Source of the DNA: Litorivivens lipolytica
GTDB lineage: Bacteria > Pseudomonadota > Gammaproteobacteria > Pseudomonadales > Spongiibacteraceae
Assembly: GCF_014191715.1 (NCBI RefSeq)
Contig: NZ_JACHWY010000002.1
Coordinates: 620,001 to 684,000 of the forward strand
Length of the DNA stretch: 64,000 nt
Direction of reading: 5' to 3'
Shown here: piece after piece, positions 50,374 through 59,455 of the stretch
Layout: each line of letters starts with the position of its first letter
Position numbering within the stretch: the first letter of the stretch is position 1
Program-made: the position numbers and the translations under genes
The notes under the pieces: model-generated
What the model saw: the letters and a program-made list of their open reading frames with translations, nothing else
Told to the model about the DNA's origin: nothing
Databases searched by the model: none

Positions 50374-50934
50374 GTGAAGTACCCTTCATTCAATCTTGCT
50401 TCAGATGGCTGGCTGTCTGATGTGGAGGTCTGTGCCTCACCCAACTTCAACCAGCGTCCGGCGGGAGCCGAAATCAGCTTGCTAGTGATTCACAATATCA
50501 GTTTGCCGCCTGGCCAGTTTGGTGGGCGTGAGGTGCATAAGTTTTTTACCAACTGTCTCGATTGCAGCGCGCACCCGGCGCTGGCTGATCTCCACGGTGT
50601 GAAAGTCTCCTCTCACCTTTTGATTGATCGCGAGGGCGCCGTGACCCAGTTCGTACCGTTGACTGAGCGTGCCTGGCATGCCGGGCAGTCCTGTTTTGAG
50701 GGGCGCGACAACTGCAACGATTTCAGTATCGGCATTGAGCTGGAAGGAACCGATATTGAACCCTACACTGAAGCTCAGTATGGCGTGTTGGCTGAGGTGA
50801 CAAAAACCCTGCTGGCACACTATCCTTTACTATCCCCGGCGCGGATCGTCGGGCACAGCGATATCGCGCCAGGGCGCAAAACTGATCCAGGCCCGGCATT
50901 CGATTGGCATAACTACAAAAAACGGCTGAGTTAA
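50374..50934 (+). CDS. ampD: 1,6-anhydro-MurNAc-L-alanine amidase AmpD
   Basis: A 186-residue cytoplasmic zinc amidase of peptidoglycan recycling, which removes the peptide from anhydro-muropeptides and so keeps AmpR-type induction low. The zinc ligands lie in VIHNISLPPG (His) and GHSDIAPGRKTDPG (His and Asp), with the FGG loop between. The start is a GTG at 50374 with no strong ribosome site. The stop overlaps the ampE ATG by one base. Confidence 0.95.
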   Translation: MKYPSFNLASDGWLSDVEVCASPNFNQRPAGAEISLLVIHNISLPPGQFGGREVHKFFTNCLDCSAHPALADLHGVKVSSHLLIDREGAVTQFVPLTERAWHAGQSCFEGRDNCNDFSIGIELEGTDIEPYTEAQYGVLAEVTKTLLAHYPLLSPARIVGHSDIAPGRKTDPGPAFDWHNYKKRLS

Positions 50935-51785
50935 TGGAATTTCTGGCAATCATCACGGTACTGATCGCGCTGCAGATCTGGGGCTATGGCGCCATTCCCC
51001 AACAGGACGATTGGCTGGCGACCATGCATCAGCGGGTTTCCTCCATTGGTAATTTGCGGCTGCGGCTCGCACTGCTGATCCTGTTGCCAGTGTCTGTGGT
51101 GCTCATCTTGCAGGTTGTTCTGGAGGGTGTGCTTTGGGGATTGCCGCTGCTGCTCTTTTATGTGGCGGTGCTGCTCTATAGTTTGGGGCGCGGAGATTTT
51201 CGTTCTCACATTGCCCTGTATACCGATGCCTGGCACCGGGGTGATTTGCAGGCAGCTACTGAGCAGGCCCGCGAACTGGAAGGCTTCGATCATTCAGCGA
51301 CGCCCACGAATGCGTCGGAGCTGCACGCGCAGGTGCGCAAGGCGGTTTTCTATCAGGGTTTCGAGCGCTGGTTCGCGGTGGTGTTCTGGTTTGTCTTGTT
51401 GGGCCCGGCCGCTGCGTTGGCCTACCGCTTGTTCCGTTTGCTGGGCAGTCGCCCGGAAACCACAACCGAAGAACAGGTCCTGCTCGATCAGGGCGTGCAG
51501 TTTCTGGAATGGCTTCCCGCTCGCTTGCTCGCCTTTACCTTTGCCGTCGTGGGCGACTTTGATCGAGGTATCAGTGCAGTAAGCCCCCACCTAACAGAAT
51601 CCACACCCGCGGCAGATCTGCTGGGCGACAGCGGTCATGCGGCCTTGGCCGAAACGATCAGTGCCGATTGTACGGCAGATAAATTTGCCGGGCAGGCCGA
51701 AGCGGAACTGAGCTGTGCGCAGAAACTGATCTCGCGCAGTGTGGTGTGCTGGGTTGCCGTGCTTGCCGGTCTTCAGTTGTTCTAG
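50934..51785 (+). CDS. ampE: AmpE inner-membrane protein
   Basis: A 283-residue membrane protein with four predicted helices, matching AmpE of the ampDE operon. VLLYSLGRGDF, HAQVRKAVFYQGFERWFAVVF in part and PARLLAFTFAVVGDF are conserved blocks. It has been proposed to act as a sensor in beta-lactamase regulation; its biochemical role is not settled. It is translationally coupled to ampD. Confidence 0.93.
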   Translation: MEFLAIITVLIALQIWGYGAIPQQDDWLATMHQRVSSIGNLRLRLALLILLPVSVVLILQVVLEGVLWGLPLLLFYVAVLLYSLGRGDFRSHIALYTDAWHRGDLQAATEQARELEGFDHSATPTNASELHAQVRKAVFYQGFERWFAVVFWFVLLGPAAALAYRLFRLLGSRPETTTEEQVLLDQGVQFLEWLPARLLAFTFAVVGDFDRGISAVSPHLTESTPAADLLGDSGHAALAETISADCTADKFAGQAEAELSCAQKLISRSVVCWVAVLAGLQLF

Positions 51786-51796
51786 CCCACCTGCCG

Positions 51797-52687
51797 ATGC
51801 GCATTGGTGTTGATCTTGGCGGGACCAAAATCGAAGCCGTGGTGATGGATGACCACGGCAGCATTCTGACTGCCCGTCGCATTTCTACCCCCGTCAACCA
51901 ATATCCTCAAACGCTGCAAGCGATTGCTGATTTGGTTCAATCGCTGGAATCTGATTGTGGTTCGCCTTGTCTGGTGGGTATCGGTACGCCGGGCTCGCCG
52001 CAGCGCAATGGGCTGATGAAAAACTGCAACAGCACCGTATTGAATGGCAAGCCGCTTAAAGCTGACCTTGAGAAGCGTCTGCAGCGAGAAATCCGAATGG
52101 CGAATGATGCTGATTGCTTTGCGCTGTCGGAAGCAATGGATGGCGCCGGCGCGGGCTTTGAAACCGTATTTGGCGTGATTTTGGGCACAGGGGTTGGGGG
52201 TGGGTTGGTGATTCATCAGCGCTTACTGTCTGGTCCCAATGGTCTTGCCGGTGAGTGGGGTCATAATCCCTTGCCGACATCTAATGAGCAGCGCCCCTGT
52301 TATTGCGTTAAGCGCGACTGTATCGAAACCCACCTGAACGGCGCAGGGCTGATGAGCTTGGTGCCGACCGATCAACAAAAGCAATGCCAAAGCGCCGCTG
52401 ACTTGAGTGAACTCGCGCTACAGGGTGATGCGCAGGCTGAAACTATCTTGCGTCTTTATGCGAGCAAGCTCGCGCAAGCGCTGGCGACCGTGATCAATGT
52501 TGTCGATCCCGACGTGATTGTACTCGGTGGTGGCTTATCGAAAATCAAGCCGCTATACGAATGGCTGCCAGCGCTGTTGCCGGAGGCAGTATTTGGCGGT
52601 GAGTGCACAACGCCGGTGGTGCCGGCGCGTTATGGGGATTCTAGCGGGGTTCGAGGCGCAGCGTGGCTGTGGCCTGCAGGGGTTTAA
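51797..52687 (+). CDS. ROK-family sugar kinase
   Basis: A 296-residue ROK protein. It has the phosphate-binding start IGVDLGGTKIEAVVMD, GVILGTGVGGG, the zinc motif CYCVKRDCIETHLNGAG (His and Cys ligands with GEWGHNPL before it) and IVLGGGLSK. The lack of a DNA-binding domain makes it a kinase, probably of fructose or N-acetylglucosamine. The frame is open from 51746, but the ATG at 51797, 12 bases after ampE, fits the family start. It may join amino-sugar recycling with ampD. Confidence 0.9.
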   Translation: MRIGVDLGGTKIEAVVMDDHGSILTARRISTPVNQYPQTLQAIADLVQSLESDCGSPCLVGIGTPGSPQRNGLMKNCNSTVLNGKPLKADLEKRLQREIRMANDADCFALSEAMDGAGAGFETVFGVILGTGVGGGLVIHQRLLSGPNGLAGEWGHNPLPTSNEQRPCYCVKRDCIETHLNGAGLMSLVPTDQQKQCQSAADLSELALQGDAQAETILRLYASKLAQALATVINVVDPDVIVLGGGLSKIKPLYEWLPALLPEAVFGGECTTPVVPARYGDSSGVRGAAWLWPAGV

Positions 52688-53235
52688 GACTTTGCTGGCT
52701 GCCAGAGCACTTCTTCGCCGCCATCGCGGCGCGCGATCAGTCGGGCCATTACAAACAATAGGTCCGACAAGCGATTCAGGTATTTACGAACCGGCGGGTT
52801 CACCTCATCGGTTTTGCTTAGCGTAATCACGCAGCGCTCGGCGCGTCGACAGACCACCCGCGCCAGATGGCATTGGGCGGCGGCCATGCTGCCGCCGGGC
52901 AGAATAAAGTTTTTCAGAGGTGGTAAGGATTCGTTTAATCGATCCAGCTCTTCTTCCAAGGCGGTAATGCGTTCCTCGCTGATTAGGGTATAACCGGGAA
53001 CTGCCAGTTCACCGCCCAAATCGAATAGATCGTGCTGAACCTGCGACAGCAGCGCTTCGTATTCATCGCCTTTGGGCAGGGCCGCAATCAGTACGCCCAC
53101 ATGGCTGTTGACCTCATCTACGGTGCCGATGGCCTCCATGCGCGGCGCATCCTTGTCGATGCGGCTGCCATCGCCCAATCCGGTGGTGCCGTCGTCGCCG
53201 GTGCGGGTGTAAATTTTCGAAAGGCGGTGCCCCAT
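52684..53235 (-). CDS. ATP:cob(I)alamin adenosyltransferase, PduO type
   Basis: A 183-residue PduO-type adenosyltransferase that adds the adenosyl group to corrinoids. The N-terminal IYTRTGDDGTTGLGDGSRIDKD and the late VCRRAERCVITLS with KYLNRLSDLLFVMAR are signature blocks. It converges on the ROK kinase with a 4-base overlap of ends. A second, unrelated adenosyltransferase (CobO) is encoded at 60428, so the two may differ in substrate or regulation. Confidence 0.94.
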   Translation of the reverse strand: MGHRLSKIYTRTGDDGTTGLGDGSRIDKDAPRMEAIGTVDEVNSHVGVLIAALPKGDEYEALLSQVQHDLFDLGGELAVPGYTLISEERITALEEELDRLNESLPPLKNFILPGGSMAAAQCHLARVVCRRAERCVITLSKTDEVNPPVRKYLNRLSDLLFVMARLIARRDGGEEVLWQPAKS

Positions 53236-53345
53236 AGTGTCCTCTTTGCCCTGATTTGCGCTAGGTGCTGCGGTAGAATAGCCATTTTGCCAGAATCAGC
53301 GGCGCGAGTTGAGCCTGAATTCCGCGCTGGTAAGGAATCAAGCCA

Positions 53346-53858
53346 ATGATAGAATTCTTTCTCGGTGGTGCCCGTTCGGGTAAAAGCCGGCTGGCAGAGG
53401 CGGCTGTTGAACGCAGCGGGCTGGAGAAGGTCTATTTGGCGACCGCGCAGGCCCGCGATGGCGAGATGTCGGAGCGAATAGCGCGCCATCAGAATGATCG
53501 GGGTAATCAGTGGCGGACGATTGAGGAACCCTTGGCGCTGACAGAAGCCTTGCGCAAACAGGCCTCAGCGGAGCGCTGCATTCTGGTCGATTGTCTGACA
53601 CTTTGGCTAAGCAATTGGCTGGAAGCCGACGAGGCGGGTTGGACAAAGGTTAAGCAGGAATTTATCCGCACATTGCCCGAGTTGCCGGGCCACATTGTGC
53701 TTGTGAGTAACGAAGTGGGGCAGGGGGTTGTTCCCATAAACACGTTGGCGCGCCGTTTCGTTGATGAAAGCGGCTGGTTGCATCAGGAGTTGATGCCGGT
53801 CTGTCAGCGCGCGGCCTTTGTCGTGGCCGGTATACCAATAACACTTAAGGAGAAATGA
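53346..53858 (+). CDS. cobU: adenosylcobinamide kinase/guanylyltransferase CobU
   Basis: A 170-residue bifunctional enzyme that phosphorylates adenosylcobinamide and adds GMP, the activation step for nucleotide-loop assembly. The P-loop FLGGARSGKSRLAE, the DCLTLWLSNW block and VSNEVGQGVVP are diagnostic. It is followed one base later by cobT. Confidence 0.96.
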   Translation: MIEFFLGGARSGKSRLAEAAVERSGLEKVYLATAQARDGEMSERIARHQNDRGNQWRTIEEPLALTEALRKQASAERCILVDCLTLWLSNWLEADEAGWTKVKQEFIRTLPELPGHIVLVSNEVGQGVVPINTLARRFVDESGWLHQELMPVCQRAAFVVAGIPITLKEK

Positions 53859-53859
53859 G

Positions 53860-54906
53860 GTGGAAGAAGCGTGGTACCTGGAAGAGGCTCCAGCACCTGA
53901 CGAAGAAATTTTGGCGCAGGCTCGCGCACGGCAGGATAACCTGACCAAGCCTAAAGGTGCGCTGGGGCGACTTGAGGAAGTCGCTATTCAGCTGGCCGGT
54001 AATCAGGCCACATTGACTCCATCGATTAGCAAACCCGCGATTGTGGTATTTGCTGGTGACCACGGTGTCGCTGCCGAAGGCGTTTCGGCCTATCCACAAT
54101 CCGTTACCGGTGAAATGGTGCGTAATTTTTCTGCTGGCGGCGCGGCGATAACCGTATTGGCACGCAACTTTGATATTCCCTTCCGGGTGTTCAATATGGG
54201 AACGGTGGACTCACTGGAAGAATTGCCCAACGTAGAGGACCGTCGCGTTGCGCCCGGCACGCAAAACATCTGCAATGCGCCGGCCATGGATGCGCGTCAG
54301 TTGGAAGACTGCATGACCGCTGGTAAAGAGGCGGTAGAGTCGGCCGGCGATATTGATTTGTTTATCGGCGGCGAAATGGGGATCGGCAACAGCACCATCG
54401 CCGCAGCTATTGCGGTGGCGCACACCAAACTCGCAGCACAGGCAATGGTCGGGCGGGGCACCGGTATCACGGATCAAGGCTTGGCGAAAAAGTCAGCGGT
54501 GGTAACGCGAGCTCTGTCCAAGCATCTTCCGCATATGCGCAACGGTATCGATTACCTGCAGCGCATTGGCGGCTTTGAAGTCAATGCCTTGGCTGCGGCC
54601 TATATCCGCGCGGCGCAAAAAGGGATTGCGGTGCTGGTCGATGGTTATATTTGCACGGCGGCGGCGATGGCGGCAGTGAAAGTTAACCCCAGCATTCGGC
54701 CCTGGTTGTTTTTCTCGCACTGCTCCGCAGAACCCGGGCATGAAAAACTGTTGAACAAGCTCGATGCCAAACCACTTCTTTCACTCGAAATGCGATTGGG
54801 CGAAGGTAGTGGTGCGGCCTTGGCGCTGCCGATTTTGCAGTCAGCCTGTGTATTGCACCGGGATATGGCCAGCTTCGATGAAGCGGGAGTCAGTCGCAGT
54901 GACTGA
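53860..54906 (+). CDS. cobT: nicotinate-nucleotide:DMB phosphoribosyltransferase CobT
   Basis: A 348-residue enzyme that makes alpha-ribazole phosphate from dimethylbenzimidazole. Key blocks are LTKPKGALGRLE, VFAGDHGVAAEGVSAYPQ, GEMGIGNSTIAAAI and the C-terminal LRLGEGSGAALALP region (here MRLGEGSGAALAL) with the catalytic Glu. The GTG start has AAGGAG seven bases upstream, overlapping the end of cobU. The dimethylbenzimidazole would come from BluB encoded at 57050. Confidence 0.96.
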   Translation: MEEAWYLEEAPAPDEEILAQARARQDNLTKPKGALGRLEEVAIQLAGNQATLTPSISKPAIVVFAGDHGVAAEGVSAYPQSVTGEMVRNFSAGGAAITVLARNFDIPFRVFNMGTVDSLEELPNVEDRRVAPGTQNICNAPAMDARQLEDCMTAGKEAVESAGDIDLFIGGEMGIGNSTIAAAIAVAHTKLAAQAMVGRGTGITDQGLAKKSAVVTRALSKHLPHMRNGIDYLQRIGGFEVNALAAAYIRAAQKGIAVLVDGYICTAAAMAAVKVNPSIRPWLFFSHCSAEPGHEKLLNKLDAKPLLSLEMRLGEGSGAALALPILQSACVLHRDMASFDEAGVSRSD

Positions 54907-55507
54907 TTTCAAAGTCACCACCATTGATCTGCTGCGCCACGGTGCCTGTGAGGGCGGTGAAATTTTTCGCGGCAGCACTAATGTCGCGCTGAGCGACAAA
55001 GGCTGGGAGCAGATGCGCGCCGCTGTGGCGGATGAAGGTGGCTGGTCGCAGATTGTCAGTTCAGACCTGAAGCGCTGCCGGGAATTTTCTGATTGGTTAG
55101 CGCAGGATCGCGGTATTTCGGTTGAAACGGATGCCCGCCTGCGCGAGATTCACTTCGGCGACTGGGAAGGCAAACTGATTTCCGAGGTGCGCGAACAGTA
55201 CCCGCAGGAATGGAAAACTTTCTTTGGCAAACCGTCGCAGGCCGTTGCCCCTAACGGCGAAACCATGGCTGATTTTCATCGGCGGGTAACGCCGGCCATC
55301 GGTGAATGGGCGGAGCAGCTGCGCGGCCAGCATTTTTTGGTGGTGGCCCACGGGGCGGTCATTCGCTCTATTATGGTGAATTGGCTGCAAATGCCGCTGG
55401 ATGCGATCACCAGCCTTTCAGTGCCCTATGCGGGCATGTCGCGGTTCAAGATTTTTGAAATGAAGGGCAGTGAGCCTTGGGCGCAGTTGGTGTTTCATCG
55501 AGGGTAG
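54899..55507 (+). CDS. cobC: alpha-ribazole phosphatase-like, CobC
   Basis: A 202-residue histidine phosphatase with the catalytic LLRHGACEGG, a second DLKRCREFSDWL block, LREIHFGDWEG and the late VVAHGAVIRS. In a run with cobU and cobT it is most likely CobC, which dephosphorylates the nucleotide-loop precursor. The GTG at 54899 overlaps the cobT stop and has GGGAG upstream. The frame reaches further back inside cobT, but that part is a shadow. Confidence 0.88.
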   Translation: MTDFKVTTIDLLRHGACEGGEIFRGSTNVALSDKGWEQMRAAVADEGGWSQIVSSDLKRCREFSDWLAQDRGISVETDARLREIHFGDWEGKLISEVREQYPQEWKTFFGKPSQAVAPNGETMADFHRRVTPAIGEWAEQLRGQHFLVVAHGAVIRSIMVNWLQMPLDAITSLSVPYAGMSRFKIFEMKGSEPWAQLVFHRG

Positions 55508-55511
55508 ACCG

Positions 55512-55607
55512 CCCTCACCCTGTCCCTCTCCCGGAGGGAGAGGGTACCCTCCATATCGTATTGCCGGTGCTGCTCCCTCTTCCTCAGGGAGAGGATTGGG
55601 GTGAGGG
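55512..55607. repeat. family B palindromic repeat (B7)
   Basis: A 96-base two-hairpin copy from CCCTCACCCT to GGGTGAGGG between the convergent cobC and cobQ genes, starting 4 bases after the cobC stop. Its right end encodes the last seven residues of CobQ on the minus strand. Confidence 0.92.
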
Positions 55608-57065
55608 GGGTGCGAGCAGCGACATAATTTCATCAATATCCAAATGCTCTTCCAAACAATCTGCCAACCTGTCCAGATTGGTTTCCAGCAGGGATTCAAA
55701 ATCAAAGTCGCATTCCTGCGTTAACCCTGCCCACTGCAAAATAGCATCGCGCGCAGATTTCTTATCAAATACGCCGTGCAGGTAAGTTCCCAGTACCTGC
55801 CCGTTCGGTGACAGGTGGCCGTCCTTACCGTAATCCACATCAGCCGCCGCATGTTGCTCCAGCGCTTTGCCGGTGCTGATACCGCAGTGAATCTCGTAGC
55901 CCTTTGCCGCTGCGCCTAATAGCGTGCCTTGGGTGTGCCGCAGGATTTTGGTGTCGGTCATGGTGGTCTCGAATTCTGCGAGACCCAGAGCTGCTGTTGA
56001 GCCGGCTGTGCTTTCAATGCCCTTTGGGTCGTGAATCGCCGAGCCCAGCATCTGAAAACCCCCGCAAATGCCCATCAGCTTTTTGCCACGAGACAAATGC
56101 TTTTGAATCGAGGCTTCCCAGCCTTGTGCGCGCAGAAAATCCAGATCGGTGCGCGTATTCTTGGTGCCGGGGAGAATAATCAAATCGCATTCTGGAATAG
56201 CCTGACCCGGGCGAACGTATTGAAAATCCACCAGCGGATGCAGCCGCAGCGGATCGAAGTCTGTGTGATTGCCAATGCGTGAAAAGACCGGTACGCAGAC
56301 TTTCAACAGGCTTTCATCCAGCACCTGGCTGCGATCTACTGCATCCTCGGCTTCCAGATAAAAATCCTGTAGGTAAGGAATGACGCCAAGTACCGGCTTG
56401 CCGGTGTAGTCTTCCAGCCAATCAAGTCCGCTTTGTAAGAGGGCGATATCACCGCGAAAGCGGTTGATGATAAAACCTTTAACCCGCGCTTGTTCGGATT
56501 CGCTGAGCAGCGCAAGGGTGCCGACCAGATGAGCAAACACGCCGCCGCGATCAATATCGGCGACCAAAACAACCGGGCAGTCTGCTGCTTCGGCAAAGCC
56601 CATATTGGCGATATCACCGGCACGCAAATTGATTTCTGCCGGGCTACCTGCACCTTCGACAACGACGTAGTCGTATTGCGCCGATAGCCGCTGGTGGGAT
56701 TCCAATACCGCTTGCATCGCCCGGGGTTTGTAGTCGTGATAGACGGCCGCATCCATATTGCTGAGGGCCTTGCCGTGGATAATCACTTGCGCGCCGATAT
56801 CAGTATTGGGTTTAAGCAATACCGGGTTCATGTCTGTGTGTGCTTCCAGTCCAGAGGCCCGCGCCTGAACGGCTTGGGCCCGGCCGATCTCGCCGCCATC
56901 CACGGTGACCGCACTGTTTAACGCCATATTCTGGGGTTTGAAAGGCGCGACCGAAAAACCACGGCGTTTCAGCAGACGGCAGAGGCCTGACACCATGACA
57001 CTTTTGCCCGCGTCCGAGGTGGTGCCCTGCACCATCAACGTTTTCGCTGTCACCTGGTCTGCCAT
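55584..57065 (-). CDS. cobQ: cobyric acid synthase CobQ
   Basis: A 493-residue amidotransferase that amidates the corrin ring side chains b, d, e and g. The N-terminal ATP-binding domain starts [15 protein letters not shown]; the C-terminal class I glutaminase has the Cys in [10 protein letters not shown] and a His in [10 protein letters not shown]. It is the last gene of the btuB operon and overlaps bluB by 16 bases. Its last seven residues (PSPQSSP) come from repeat B7 and are not part of the normal fold. Confidence 0.95.
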   Translation of the reverse strand: MADQVTAKTLMVQGTTSDAGKSVMVSGLCRLLKRRGFSVAPFKPQNMALNSAVTVDGGEIGRAQAVQARASGLEAHTDMNPVLLKPNTDIGAQVIIHGKALSNMDAAVYHDYKPRAMQAVLESHQRLSAQYDYVVVEGAGSPAEINLRAGDIANMGFAEAADCPVVLVADIDRGGVFAHLVGTLALLSESEQARVKGFIINRFRGDIALLQSGLDWLEDYTGKPVLGVIPYLQDFYLEAEDAVDRSQVLDESLLKVCVPVFSRIGNHTDFDPLRLHPLVDFQYVRPGQAIPECDLIILPGTKNTRTDLDFLRAQGWEASIQKHLSRGKKLMGICGGFQMLGSAIHDPKGIESTAGSTAALGLAEFETTMTDTKILRHTQGTLLGAAAKGYEIHCGISTGKALEQHAAADVDYGKDGHLSPNGQVLGTYLHGVFDKKSARDAILQWAGLTQECDFDFESLLETNLDRLADCLEEHLDIDEIMSLLAPPSPQSSP

Positions 57066-57694
57066 TGGTTTTCCATCACAAAGTCTTCCAGCGGGGCGCG
57101 TTCTGCCCAGTGTTCCTGTTCCAGCATCGGTTTGTCGTAAAAGGCATTTACCGGGCCAAGGCAGAGGATCGCCAGCGGTTCGCTGTCTTCGGGGAGTTTT
57201 AGCAAGTCTTTTAATGCATCGGGTTCAAACAAAGACACCCAGCCCATGCCCAAGCCTTCGGCGCGGGCGGCGAGCCACAGATTCTGAATGGCGCAGGCGG
57301 TGGAGGCGATATCCATATGGGGCATGGTTCTGCGGCCAAAAATATGGGGCTCGCGTTTGTCCATGAGGGTAACCACCAGCAATTCCGCGCAGTCGCGGAT
57401 ACCCTCGACCTTGAGAGCCAGAAATTCTGATTCCCGTTCACCCAGAGCGTTGGCCGTTGCCTGCCTTTCACTTTGAACCAATGAATATAGTTCTTCTCGC
57501 AATGACTCGTCGGATATGCGAATAAAGCGCCAGGGTTGCATCAAGCCCACGCTGGGGGCGGCGTGGGCTGCACCGAGAAGGCGTGCTAGAACGGTCTTAT
57601 CAACACTGCCACCACAAAAGTGACGCATATCCCGACGCTCGTAAATTGCCCGGTAAACGGCCTGCTTGTCCGCGTCGTTATAAGCCTCAGTCAT
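57050..57694 (-). CDS. bluB: 5,6-dimethylbenzimidazole synthase BluB
   Basis: A 214-residue nitroreductase-fold enzyme that turns reduced FMN into dimethylbenzimidazole, the lower ligand of B12. The start [28 protein letters not shown] and [15 protein letters not shown] match BluB rather than generic nitroreductases. The ATG at 57694 overlaps the end of btuD by 8 bases; the open frame extends 13 codons further into btuD. Confidence 0.92.
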   Translation of the reverse strand: MTEAYNDADKQAVYRAIYERRDMRHFCGGSVDKTVLARLLGAAHAAPSVGLMQPWRFIRISDESLREELYSLVQSERQATANALGERESEFLALKVEGIRDCAELLVVTLMDKREPHIFGRRTMPHMDIASTACAIQNLWLAARAEGLGMGWVSLFEPDALKDLLKLPEDSEPLAILCLGPVNAFYDKPMLEQEHWAERAPLEDFVMENQWQTR

Positions 57695-58469
57695 CGATAC
57701 GATCCGTTGCGGGCACAAAGTAGCGACGGCCATCCACTTGGGTTTCGGTTAGCTGCTGACGATAGAGCTTTTCCAGCGCGGAGCGTTCCAGCATTTTATC
57801 GGCAGCACCCCAACAAGCTCTGCCATCGGGGTACAGCAACAAAATATGAGTACACCAGCGCGCCGCCAAATTCAGATCATGGAGGCAGAGCAGCACGGCA
57901 CGCCCTACGTCGGCTTCATTGGCAAAGAGCTTCATAGCCTCAACCTGATGGCGAAGATCCAAATGGTTGCCCGGCTCGTCTGCCAGCCAGATCGCCGGTT
58001 GCTGACACAGTGCTGTGGCCAATGCCAATCGCTGACGCTCACCGCCGGACAGCGTTGAAACCAGTCGATCTTCCAGCGCTGACAGTTGTGTGCGCTCTAG
58101 CGCTGCGCGGGCGAGTTCAAGGTCTTCGGCGGTTTCTACATCCCAAGGGGCCATATAAGGGTGGCGACCGATCAGCACGGTTTCCAGAACCGTGGCCGGA
58201 AAGCCATCCTGTCGCTCCTGAAACACCACGGCAATTTCGCGAGCGATCTGTTTCCGTCGCAACTGGTTTAGCGACTGATCATTCAGCGCGACTTCGCCTT
58301 TGCGTGGGGCTTTTAATCCCGCCAACGTATGCAGCAGCGTGGTCTTACCGGCGCCATTGGGGCCGAGGATGGCCCAGATTTCGCCGGGCTGAATGGTAAA
58401 GTCTAAAGGCGTGCCGTCTTCCCGCTCGGGAATATCGATCACCAGTTGTCGGGCTGCGAGCGTCGACAT
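57687..58469 (-). CDS. btuD: vitamin B12 ABC transporter, ATP-binding protein
   Basis: A 260-residue ABC ATPase of the FecE/BtuD type. Walker A is GPNGAGKTT, the Q-loop VFQERQDG, the signature LSGGERQRLALA and Walker B IWLADEPGNHLDL. It lies in the riboswitch-led btu/cob operon directly after the permease gene (one-base overlap), so corrinoid import is the likely task. Confidence 0.93.
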   Translation of the reverse strand: MSTLAARQLVIDIPEREDGTPLDFTIQPGEIWAILGPNGAGKTTLLHTLAGLKAPRKGEVALNDQSLNQLRRKQIAREIAVVFQERQDGFPATVLETVLIGRHPYMAPWDVETAEDLELARAALERTQLSALEDRLVSTLSGGERQRLALATALCQQPAIWLADEPGNHLDLRHQVEAMKLFANEADVGRAVLLCLHDLNLAARWCTHILLLYPDGRACWGAADKMLERSALEKLYRQQLTETQVDGRRYFVPATDRIDD

Positions 58470-59455
58470 CAGCGGCTCCGATACAACAAATAGAGAAAGG
58501 TCGGCACCCCGAGCAGGGCGGTAATCACCCCGGCAGGTAATTGTTCTGGCGCAATAATGGTTCTAGCCAGTGTATCGGCCAGCACCAGCAAGGCACCGCC
58601 CGTTAGCGCGGCGGCGGGCAGTATCAGACGCTGATCGTTACCTAATACAAGGCGCAACATATGCGGTACCACGAGCCCAATAAAGCCGATACTGCCAGCG
58701 GTGGTTACCGCGCTAGCGGTTAGCAGGCTGGCGCTGCCATAAATACTCCATTCCAGTGGTCGCACAGCAACACCGAGTGCAGCGGCTTGCATAGGGCCGC
58801 GCGCCAGCACATTCAAACTGCGCCCTAAGGGCAATAGGATTATGCTGGTGAGGGCAAGAATGATCAGTGCGGGCCAGGGGCTGCGTGCGTAGGCGAGATC
58901 GCCCATCAGCCAGTAGAGCATGCCGGGCAGTTGTTCGGTGGGACCGACAGCGAGCATAAAGGTAATGACGGCGCCCCAACCCGATGACACCACCACGCCC
59001 GTTAACAAAAGGCGGGTTGTTGTCCAGCTGCCGCGACCATGGGACAGGCCGAAGACGAGAACCGCTGAACCCAGGGCTCCGCCAAAGGCGGCAATCGAAA
59101 CGATAAAGGGAGGTAGTCCGCTGAGCATGCTTAATAATGCCGCGACTGCTGCGCCACCGGATAGACCGAGCACGTAAGGGTCGGCCAAAGGGTTACGCAA
59201 TAGTACCTGCATCAATGCTCCGGCTACCGCGAGCAATCCACCGGTCGCAAAGGCCGCCAGTGAACGCGGCAGACGCAGTTCCATAATCAACGTTTGGTGA
59301 AGTGGCTCGCCGCCACCGCTAAGTACAGCCCAGAGATCGCTGGCTGAAATAGCCACACTGCCGACGGTGACGCTTAATGCAATACAAAAAAGGGACGCAG
59401 CCGACAGGAATAGCAGCGGCACGCTACGACGGCGCAGTGCCTCAACGGCGGCCAC
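58469..59455 (-). CDS. btuC: vitamin B12 ABC transporter, permease
   Basis: A 328-residue FecCD/BtuC-type permease with about ten membrane helices. LRLPRSLAAFATGGLLAVAG, NPLADPYVLGLSGGA and GFIGLVVPHMLRLVLG are family blocks. It starts with GTG inside the end of btuF (14-base overlap). With btuF and btuD it forms the inner-membrane corrinoid importer. Confidence 0.94.
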   Translation of the reverse strand: MAAVEALRRRSVPLLFLSAASLFCIALSVTVGSVAISASDLWAVLSGGGEPLHQTLIMELRLPRSLAAFATGGLLAVAGALMQVLLRNPLADPYVLGLSGGAAVAALLSMLSGLPPFIVSIAAFGGALGSAVLVFGLSHGRGSWTTTRLLLTGVVVSSGWGAVITFMLAVGPTEQLPGMLYWLMGDLAYARSPWPALIILALTSIILLPLGRSLNVLARGPMQAAALGVAVRPLEWSIYGSASLLTASAVTTAGSIGFIGLVVPHMLRLVLGNDQRLILPAAALTGGALLVLADTLARTIIAPEQLPAGVITALLGVPTFLYLLYRSR

